Shown here: piece after piece, positions 16,690-23,720 of the stretch
Position numbering within the stretch: the first letter of the stretch is position 1
Layout of the letters: every line of letters starts with the position of its first letter
Notes under the pieces: model-generated
The model's input: only the letters and a program-made list of their open reading frames with translations
What the model was told of the DNA's origin: nothing
The model's database searches: none
Made by a program: the position numbers and the translations under genes
Assembly (NCBI RefSeq): GCF_022179085.1
Contig: NZ_BPQE01000002.1
Span: forward strand, 62,001-126,000
From: Methylobacterium aerolatum
Lineage (GTDB): Bacteria > Pseudomonadota > Alphaproteobacteria > Rhizobiales > Beijerinckiaceae
Direction: 5' to 3'
DNA length: 64,000 nt

Positions 16690-18549
16690 TCAACCCCGTC
16701 CGATCCGGCGCGCCTTCTCGGCGTCGAACCACCATGTGGCCGGGGCGGCGAGGTCGTATTTCGGCGGGTTCGCCGGGCGGCCGTAGACGTCCCAGAGGGC
16801 GAGGCGGTGCTTGTCGGCGTACCACATCGGCACCCAGTGACGCCCGGCCCGCAGCACCCGGTCGAGGGCGCGGCAGGCGGTGGTGAGGGCGGCGCGGGAC
16901 TCGGCCCCCGCCAGGACCGTCAGCAGCGCATCGACGGCCGGGTCGGCGATGCCGGACAGGTTGTTGGAGCCGGGGGTCGCGGCGGCCCGCGAGCCGTAGA
17001 GGTCGCGCAGGTCGGCGCCGGGCGTCACCCCGCCGCCGTAGCGCCGGGCCGTGAGGTCGAAATCGAAGTCCTTGAGCCGCGCCTGATACTGCGACGGGTC
17101 GACCATGCGGCTCGACGCCTTGATGCCGAGGAGCGCGAGGTTGCGGATGAAGGGCTGCGTCACCGGCTGAAAGACGGGGTCGTCGTCCAGGAATTCGAGC
17201 GTCAGGGCCTCGCCGGAGGGCAGGCGCAGCTCGTTCCCCGACCGGACGCAGCCGGCCTCGCGCAGCAGGGCGTCGGCCCGCTTCAGGAGCGCCCGGTCCT
17301 GGCCGGACCCGTCCGAGACCGGCGGCGTGACGGGATCGCCGAACACCTCGGCCGGGAGCCTGTCCCGCAGGTGTTCGAGGAGCGCCAGTTCCCCGGGCGA
17401 GGGCATCCCCGTGGCCTTCAGGTCGGAATTCTCGAAGAACGAGGCGGTCCGCCGGTAGGCGCCGTACATCAGGTTCTTGTTCGACCACTCGAAGTCGAAG
17501 CACAGGCCGATGGCCTCCCGAACCCGCGGATCCTGGAACTTGGCCCGCCGCCCGTTGATCCACCAGCCCTGCGTGCCGGAGGGGCGCGCGTCGGGCACCT
17601 CGTCGCGCACCACCCGGCCCTCGGCCACCGCCGGGAAGTCGTAGCCCGTGGCCCAGACGCGGGAGGTGAACTCCTCCCGGTAGGTGAAGGCACCGCTCTT
17701 GAACGCCTCGAAGGCCACGGTGCGATCGCGGAAATACTCGTAGCGGATCGAGTCGAAATTGTTCTGGCCGATGCAAACCGGGAGGTCCGCCGCCCAGTAG
17801 TCGGCCACCCGCTCCAGGCCGATGGACCGGCCGGGATCGACGGCGCCGACCCGATAGGGGCCGGAGCCCAGCGGCGGCTCCAGGCTGGACGCCTCGAAGT
17901 CGCGGCCCGCATAGTAGGCGGCCGAGAAGATCGGCAGTTGCGCGATGGTCAGCGGCAGGTCCCGGGCGCGGCCCGGCGCGAAGGTCACGACGAGGCGCTC
18001 GTCGCCCTCGGCGCGGGCCTCGCTCATGTCGCGGATCGTCTCCGCAATCTCAGGGTGCCCCCTGTCCCGCAGAATCGTCAGGCTGAAGGCGGCGTCCTTC
18101 GCCGTGAGGCGCGATCCGTCGCGGAAGCGGGCCTGGGGCCGCAGGGTGAAGGTGTAGGTCAGCCCGTCGGGGCTCACGGTGACGGCGCGGGCGACGAGGC
18201 CGTAGATCGCGTCGGGCTCGTCCAGCGCCCGGACCATCAGGCTGTCGAAGGTCAGGTTCATCCCCGCCGCGCCGGCGCCGCGCAGGACGTAGATGTTGAG
18301 GGTGTCGAAGGTGCCGAGCGACTGGTTTCCGATGGTCGAGGCGAGCTGACCCGAGAAGCGCCCGCCCTTGGGCGCCAGCGGGTTCACGTAGGCGAACCGC
18401 TCGAAATCCTTCGGGTATTTCAACTCGCCGAAGCTCGACAGGCCGTGCCGCTCGTCTCCCTCGGCCGCCCGCGCGGCGGTCGGCGCGAACCGGGGCAGCG
18501 CCGCCGCGGCGAGACTTCCGAGGACGAGGCCGCGCCGGGTCGCCCTCAC
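16690..18549 (-). CDS. Extracellular peptide-binding protein, YejA-like (second copy)
   Basis: A 619-residue periplasmic solute-binding protein of family 5 for peptides. It opens with a twin-arginine-like signal peptide (ATRRGLVLGSLAAAALP, ending ...ARA near residue 28). HGLSSFGELKYPKDFERFAYVNPLAPKGG, LTFDSLMVRALDEPDAIYGLVA and RYEYFRDRTVAFEAFKSG are conserved with the upstream paralogue. The start GTG (18547-18549) overlaps the stop of that gene as GTGA, so translation is probably coupled. It is the second of two tandem YejA-type genes, which may differ in peptide preference. Confidence 0.9.
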   Translation of the reverse strand: MRATRRGLVLGSLAAAALPRFAPTAARAAEGDERHGLSSFGELKYPKDFERFAYVNPLAPKGGRFSGQLASTIGNQSLGTFDTLNIYVLRGAGAAGMNLTFDSLMVRALDEPDAIYGLVARAVTVSPDGLTYTFTLRPQARFRDGSRLTAKDAAFSLTILRDRGHPEIAETIRDMSEARAEGDERLVVTFAPGRARDLPLTIAQLPIFSAAYYAGRDFEASSLEPPLGSGPYRVGAVDPGRSIGLERVADYWAADLPVCIGQNNFDSIRYEYFRDRTVAFEAFKSGAFTYREEFTSRVWATGYDFPAVAEGRVVRDEVPDARPSGTQGWWINGRRAKFQDPRVREAIGLCFDFEWSNKNLMYGAYRRTASFFENSDLKATGMPSPGELALLEHLRDRLPAEVFGDPVTPPVSDGSGQDRALLKRADALLREAGCVRSGNELRLPSGEALTLEFLDDDPVFQPVTQPFIRNLALLGIKASSRMVDPSQYQARLKDFDFDLTARRYGGGVTPGADLRDLYGSRAAATPGSNNLSGIADPAVDALLTVLAGAESRAALTTACRALDRVLRAGRHWVPMWYADKHRLALWDVYGRPANPPKYDLAAPATWWFDAEKARRIGRG

Positions 18550-20429
18550 CGGGGCGCCCCCGTCTTGGCGGCCAGCGCCTCGTCGTACCACCACGTCGTC
18601 GGGAAGCCGGACGCGCCGTAGAGCGGCAGCACCGGCGGGTGGCTGAACCGGTTCCAGCGCAGGGTCCGCTGCCGGTCGGACGCCCATTGCGGCACCACGA
18701 AATCGTGGGCGAGCAGCACCCGGTCGAGCGCCCGGGTGGCGGCCACGACGCCCTCGCGGTCGGGGGCGAAGACGAGCTTGTCGATCAGCGCGTCGATGGC
18801 GGGATCCTTCACGCCGATGAGGTTGCGCGAGCCGGGCTTGTCGGCGGCGGCGGAGCCCCAGTACTCCCGCTGCTCGTTGCCCGGCGAGAGCGATTCGCCC
18901 CAGCCGGTGGTGGTGATTTCGAAGTCGAAGTTGCGGATCCGGTTCTGGTACTGCGCCTGATCGATCACCCGCAGGCTCGCACCGATGCCGATGAGCTTGA
19001 GCTGCGCCGAGAAGGGCAGGATCACCCGCTCGAAGGTGTTCTGGAATTCCAGGAACTCGACGGTGAGCGGCGTGCCGGCCTTGTCGATCATCTGGCCGCC
19101 CTTCAACTCGTAGCCCGCCTCGCGCAGCAGGCGCACCGCCTCACGCAGGTTGGCGCGCACGGCATCCGACGTGTCGCTGACGGGGTTCTTGTAGGGCGTG
19201 GTGAAGACCGAGGCCGGGACCTTGTCCTTGACGCTCTCCAGGATCTCCCGCTCACGCCCCTCGGGCAGGCCGGAGGAGGCGAGTTCGGACCCGAAGAAGT
19301 AGGAATCGATCCGCTTGTACAGGCCGTAGAACAGCGCCTTGTTCATCTCCTCGAAGTTCATGGCGAGGTTGAACGCCCGGCGGACGCGCTGATCCTTGAA
19401 CTTGTCCTTGCGCGTGTTGAACACGAACGCCTGCATGATGCCGTTGCCCCGGTCGGGGAAGGGCTCCTTGATGAGGCGACCCTCCTTCACGGCGGGGAAG
19501 TCGTCGTAGGCGGTGGCCCAGTTGCGGGCGATGTTCTCGATGCGGAAGTCGTAGAGGTCGCCCTTCAGGGCCTCCACCAGCACCGTGCCGTCCCGGAAAT
19601 ACTCGTAGCGGACGGTACCGAAGTTGTTGCGGCCGACATTCGCGGGCACGTCCTTGCCCCAGTACTCGGCGACACGGGTATAGGTGGCGGTGCGGCCAGG
19701 CTCGAGCTTCTCAAGCCGGTAGGGGCCGGAGCCGAGGGGGATCTCCAGGGTCGTCTCGGTGACGTTGCGGGCGCGGCCTTGCGCGTCCTTGCCCGTCCAC
19801 CAGTGCTTGGGCAGCACGGGGAACTGGCCGACCACCTGCGGCAGCTCCCGATTGCCCTTCTCGGAAAAGGTGAAGGTCACCTCGCGGGGGCCCGTTGCCT
19901 CCACCTTGGCGACGTTGTGATAGTAGGAGGCGTAGAAGGGCGAGTTGCCCTTCAGCGTCTCGAAGGACCACACCACGTCCTCAGGCGTGATCGGCCGGCC
20001 GTCATGCCAGGTCGGCCCCTCGCGCAGGCGGTAGACCGCCGAGCCGAGATCGGGGCCGACCTTCACCGCCTCCGCCAGCAGCCCGTAGGCGCTGGACGGC
20101 TCGTCGGAGGAGGTCGTGGTGAGCGTGTCGTAGATCTGCTGGATGCCGCCTTCGAGGTCGCCCTTCAGGCCCGAGACGACGATGTTCAGGTTGTCGAAGC
20201 CGCCCTGGACGCCGAGGCGCACGAGGCCGCCCTTGGGCGCCTTGGGATCGGCATACTCGAAGTGGGTGAAGCCGGGCGCGTATTTCGGGGCGCCCATCAG
20301 GGTCAGCGCGTGGGTCCACTCGCCGTCGGGGGTCGCCGGGGCGGGTTGCGCGCCGGCGGGCCGGACGAGGCAGGCCGCGAGCAGCGTCCCATTGAACAGG
20401 CGGCGGGTCACGACGGGTGGCTGCGTCAC
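18546..20429 (-). CDS. yejA: Extracellular peptide-binding protein, YejA-like (first copy)
   Basis: A 627-residue periplasmic binding protein of family 5. A signal peptide (VVTRRLFNGTLLAACLVRPAGA) is followed by the FEYADPKAPKGG, LNIVVSGL and YDTLTTTSSDEPSSAYGLLAEAV segments typical of YejA. I chose the GTG at 20427-20429, ten bases from GGAGG; the ATG at 20483 would add 18 residues before the signal peptide. It shares long runs of similarity with the next gene (RYEYFRDGTVLVEALKGDLYDFR against RYEYFRDRTVAFEAFKSGAFTYR), so the two arose by duplication. It probably delivers oligopeptides to YejB. Confidence 0.9.
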   Translation of the reverse strand: MTQPPVVTRRLFNGTLLAACLVRPAGAQPAPATPDGEWTHALTLMGAPKYAPGFTHFEYADPKAPKGGLVRLGVQGGFDNLNIVVSGLKGDLEGGIQQIYDTLTTTSSDEPSSAYGLLAEAVKVGPDLGSAVYRLREGPTWHDGRPITPEDVVWSFETLKGNSPFYASYYHNVAKVEATGPREVTFTFSEKGNRELPQVVGQFPVLPKHWWTGKDAQGRARNVTETTLEIPLGSGPYRLEKLEPGRTATYTRVAEYWGKDVPANVGRNNFGTVRYEYFRDGTVLVEALKGDLYDFRIENIARNWATAYDDFPAVKEGRLIKEPFPDRGNGIMQAFVFNTRKDKFKDQRVRRAFNLAMNFEEMNKALFYGLYKRIDSYFFGSELASSGLPEGREREILESVKDKVPASVFTTPYKNPVSDTSDAVRANLREAVRLLREAGYELKGGQMIDKAGTPLTVEFLEFQNTFERVILPFSAQLKLIGIGASLRVIDQAQYQNRIRNFDFEITTTGWGESLSPGNEQREYWGSAAADKPGSRNLIGVKDPAIDALIDKLVFAPDREGVVAATRALDRVLLAHDFVVPQWASDRQRTLRWNRFSHPPVLPLYGASGFPTTWWYDEALAAKTGAPR

Positions 20430-20549
20430 GGGCGGGCTGCCTCCGAACCTCTGGGACTCGGGCGGCGGGGCGCCGCCGGTCACGAGGCCGGGTTTAGGGC
20501 GATGGCCCTGACGCGTCGAGTGCGCAAGCGCCCGCAGGCCCGCGCGGGC

Positions 20550-21146
20550 TCAGTGATGGGAGCGGCGCGCGATCTGCGTCCCGACCTCGAACAGGGCGAG
20601 ATCGAGGGCGACGCGGACGTGGCTGGGTACTTCGGCCCCGGACTCGTCGAGGGCCTTGCGGGCCTCCAGCAACAATCCCGCAGCCCGGTCGATGGGGTGC
20701 TGCACACGTTCCTTGGGCATCGCGACGTAGCCCTGGCTCTCGTCGCGGCTCTCGGTGATGTCGATCAGGATGCCCTTGGAGCGGACGGGGCGGCCGTGGG
20801 GGTCCTGATAGATCCGTCCGCGGCTCAGCAGCCAGCGGACCTCGCCGCGCGCCGACACGACCCGATACTCCGCCAGGAACACGCCGCCGATGCCGACCGA
20901 TCGTCCTACTTCGTTCCGGAGCCAGACGCGGTCGTCGGGGTGGATGCCCACCATCGCCATGTCGCCGCGGATGTCCCGGCCCGCGAGGTCGGGATCGAGG
21001 GCGAGGAGTTCGGCGGCCCCACGGTCGTAGCGGGCGATGCGTCGCACGAGATCCCAATCCCAGGTGCCGACCACGCCGCTGGCATCGAGGGCGGACTGCA
21101 ACTGCTCAGAGAGGCCGCCGGACTCGTCTTTTCCATGGGCGGTCAC
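20550..21146 (-). CDS. Stand-alone PAS domain protein
   Basis: A 198-residue cytosolic protein with one PAS fold of the PAS_3 type (about residues 14-135): LDASGVVGTWDWDLVRRIARYD, ALDPDLAGRD, HPDDR and the final EYRVVSARGEVRWLLSRGRIYQDPHGRPVRSKGILIDITESR. No kinase, GGDEF or DNA-binding domain is attached. The C-terminal ~55 residues are helical and end in ARRSHH. It may sense a ligand and act through a partner. The GTG at 21144-21146 is used; the ATG ten bases further in is out of frame. An unusual low-GC stretch lies upstream. Confidence 0.75.
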   Translation of the reverse strand: MTAHGKDESGGLSEQLQSALDASGVVGTWDWDLVRRIARYDRGAAELLALDPDLAGRDIRGDMAMVGIHPDDRVWLRNEVGRSVGIGGVFLAEYRVVSARGEVRWLLSRGRIYQDPHGRPVRSKGILIDITESRDESQGYVAMPKERVQHPIDRAAGLLLEARKALDESGAEVPSHVRVALDLALFEVGTQIARRSHH

Positions 21147-21469
21147 GCCTCAGAACCCCCAATACTTAGCGATTTGATGCACATTCGCCACACGCACGGA
21201 GCGAACTTAGTTACCAAACCGTGTCGACTTGCGCACTGGCACACAATGTACGCGCTGCTGAGGAACTCTAGTAGCCGCAGCGATACGGTTATTTTTCGTC
21301 AGAAGCAACCACGTCCTTTGGTCAAATTTCACCAGTCCGCGGCGCCGCCTTGGCGCCACAGAGCGAAGCGGTTGCTACATTCGCGTCGACTATCGAGGAC
21401 AGGAACAGTTTTCGGGCAGGGGTCAGGGGCGGTCGCGACGGTAATCCAACCCCGACGCGGGCGCCGGGC
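21147..21469. other. Gene-free stretch with low GC content
   Basis: No convincing gene is present. From about 21160 to 21400 the DNA is visibly richer in A and T than its surroundings (for instance GGTTATTTTTCG at 21285 and GGTCAAATTTCACC at 21319). It separates the PAS gene, whose promoter it should contain on the - strand, from the end of the GATase-like gene. I see no clear -35/-10 pair, repeat or hairpin. Confidence 0.6.
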
Positions 21470-23554
21470 TCAGGCCGCCCGGCCGCGCCGCCCTTCCACG
21501 AGCCACATGGCGAGCAGGGCCGCCGCCAGCGCGGCGAGGGCCGCCAGCCCGAGGGCGAGCGGATAGACCTCGACGCCGCGGATGTTGGCGCTGTCGCTTG
21601 GGCGGAAGCCGATCCAGTCTGCACCCGCGAGGCGCGCGCCGCGCTGGACTTGGAGCCGCGGCACCTGCACCGCGCCGGAGGCATCCGCGAGGCGGCGGAC
21701 CGATCCACCGGAGCCCTCCGCCGCCGGGCGCAGGCGCTCGGTGTCGCTGAACACGTCGGCGAGTTCGCGGGGGTTGGCGGGGCCGACGCTCACGAAGGCG
21801 ACGAGGTTGCCGGAGCGCAGGGTGTGCAGGCCCAGGCTCTTGGCCTCGAAGGTCGCCGTGAACAGGCCGGGCTCAGCGGCCTTGAGGGGAAGGGTCGTGA
21901 CCGTGCCGGTCGGGCCGGTCACCGTCACCGGCTCGGCGGTGTCGGCCATTGTCTGCCGCTCGATCCGCACCTCGCGGCCGTGGCCGGTCATCTGGGCGCG
22001 CAGGGCCTCCTCTTCGAGGGCCGGCTCCTTCATCAGCCAATGGGCGAGGCGCCGGAGCAGATCGAGATAGGGGCCGCCCTCCTGGTAGCCCCGCGCCCAG
22101 AGCCAGGCATGGTCGGAGAGCAGCAGGGCGACGCGGCCCTTCTCCTCCCGCGAGAGGGCGAGCAAGGGCAGGCCCTCCGCCCCGGAGAGGACCGGCTGGA
22201 TGCCGGGGCGCATTCGCGCCTGGACGATCCGCAGCCAGTCGCCCCAAGCGGGCGGGTTCGCGTCCGAGCCCGGCAGGGCGCGGGTGACGGGATGGCGCTG
22301 GCCGGTCTGGGTCGGAGTCGCCTTGTAGGGCCGCTCCACCACGCGCCCGTCGGGATCGCCCGGCAGGATCCCCGCGAGCCGGGTGCGGGCGAGGCTCGCC
22401 GCGCCGGCATATTCGGGCCCCGCCGCGATCAGCAGCGCGCCGCCGTCGCGGACGTAGCGGACGATGTTGTCGAAGTAGGCCTGCGGCAGCACGCTCTGGT
22501 TGGCGTACCTGTCGAAGATGATGAGATCGAAGTCCTTGATCTTCTGAACGAACAGTTCGCGGGTCGGGAAGGCGATCAGCGACAGTTCGGAGATCGGCGT
22601 ACCGTCCTGCTTCTCCGGCGGGCGCAGGATGGTGAAGTGGACGAGATCGACGTTCGCATCCGACTTCAGCAGGTTGCGCCACGTGCGCTCGCCCTGGTGC
22701 GGCTCGCCGGAGACGAGGAGCACGCGCAGCTTCTCGCGGATGCCCTCGATGGGCAGGACCGCCCTGTTGTTCACCGTGGTCAGCTCGTTCGGAAGCGGCT
22801 CGACCTCGATCTCCACGACGTTCTGGCCGCCGTGCTCGATCCGGGTGGAGAGGGAGAACGGCTTGCCGGTCGGCACGTCGCGCCGGTCGATCTCCTCGCC
22901 GTCGCGGCGGGTGACGACCACGGCATGGCCCGTGCCGCCGCGCTCCATCACCTCGGCGCGGATGGTCAGATCCTTGCCGACGATGCCGAAGCGGGGGGCC
23001 TCCAGCAGCTTGATCTGCCGGTCGCGCTCGTCGGCATGGCCGGTGACGAGGACGTGCAGAGGCGCCTTGATGCCGAGCTGCGCCAGGGAGGACGGAATGT
23101 CGTGCACCACGCCGTCCGTCACCATCACGACGCCGGCGAGCCGCTCGGGCGGCACGTCGGCCAGGGCTTGGCCCAGCGCCGCGAACAGCTTGGTGCCCTC
23201 GTCGCCCTCGCCGGCATCCGGCACGTCGATGAAGCGGGGCTCGATGGTGGCGAGGGAGCCGAACCGGCGCTGCAACTCGGCGCGGACCTGATCGGTCATC
23301 TGAGGCCGGTCGCCCAGCGCCTGGGAGGCGGAACGGTCGATCACCACGGCGGCGATGTCCTTCACCGGCTCCCGGTCCTCCCGCACCAGGGCGGGATTCG
23401 TCAGGGCGGCGAGGACCAGGGCCAGCACGAGGGCGCGCAGCAGGGCGGCGCGGCCCCGGGCGACGACGGCCAGCACCGCCAGGACCAGCGCCACGACGCC
23501 CAGCGCCGCCAGGACCGGCCATGGGAGAAGGGGCGTGAAGCTGAGGCTCAGCAT
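21470..23554 (-). CDS. Membrane protein with VWA-like and glutamine amidotransferase-like domains
   Basis: A 694-residue membrane protein. Two helices lie at the N-terminus (about residues 12-50) and one at the C-terminus (about 665-688, before EGRRGRAA). Between them a DRSASQALGD segment (D-x-S-x-S) resembles a VWA metal site, and the region around LRVLLVSGEPHQGERTWRNLL to GGALLIAAGPEYAGAASLA fits a class I amidotransferase-like fold without a clear nucleophilic Cys. It is the last gene of the MoxR/DUF58/DUF4159 set. Bulk mass is periplasmic by topology. Its exact role is not known; these clusters are linked to protein maturation or envelope stress. Confidence 0.75.
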   Translation of the reverse strand: MLSLSFTPLLPWPVLAALGVVALVLAVLAVVARGRAALLRALVLALVLAALTNPALVREDREPVKDIAAVVIDRSASQALGDRPQMTDQVRAELQRRFGSLATIEPRFIDVPDAGEGDEGTKLFAALGQALADVPPERLAGVVMVTDGVVHDIPSSLAQLGIKAPLHVLVTGHADERDRQIKLLEAPRFGIVGKDLTIRAEVMERGGTGHAVVVTRRDGEEIDRRDVPTGKPFSLSTRIEHGGQNVVEIEVEPLPNELTTVNNRAVLPIEGIREKLRVLLVSGEPHQGERTWRNLLKSDANVDLVHFTILRPPEKQDGTPISELSLIAFPTRELFVQKIKDFDLIIFDRYANQSVLPQAYFDNIVRYVRDGGALLIAAGPEYAGAASLARTRLAGILPGDPDGRVVERPYKATPTQTGQRHPVTRALPGSDANPPAWGDWLRIVQARMRPGIQPVLSGAEGLPLLALSREEKGRVALLLSDHAWLWARGYQEGGPYLDLLRRLAHWLMKEPALEEEALRAQMTGHGREVRIERQTMADTAEPVTVTGPTGTVTTLPLKAAEPGLFTATFEAKSLGLHTLRSGNLVAFVSVGPANPRELADVFSDTERLRPAAEGSGGSVRRLADASGAVQVPRLQVQRGARLAGADWIGFRPSDSANIRGVEVYPLALGLAALAALAAALLAMWLVEGRRGRAA

Positions 23555-23585
23555 GGGCAGGGATCCAGGGCAAGCGCGACGCAGC

Positions 23586-23697
23586 CTCCCTCCCCCTTGC
23601 GGGGAGGGACCGAGGGTGGGGGTGATCCCGGAGAGACCGCGGCGGTGCCTCCTGCACCACCCCCACCCCTACCCCTCCCCGCAAGGGGAAGGGGAGA
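23586..23697. repeat. GC-rich inverted repeat, family B
   Basis: TCCCCCTTGCGGGGAGGGAC near the left and CCCCTCCCCGCAAGGGGAAG near the right are imperfect inverted copies, with inner arms GGGTGGGGGT and ACCCCCACCC. This layout is known from many alphaproteobacterial intergenic regions. It fills most of the gap between the DUF4159 gene and the GATase-like gene and can form a long hairpin inside the apparent operon. Confidence 0.8.
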
Positions 23698-23720
23698 GAC
23701 CGCACGGGCCTGCAAAACAC

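Noticed and set aside
21261-21290. An EcfG promoter in the low-GC stretch (GGAAC then CGGTT)
   Set aside because: Spacing is 19 bases and the -10 element is wrong.
18639-21566. A + strand frame of about 975 codons over the YejA genes
   Set aside because: No motif, and the - strand products are clear binding proteins.
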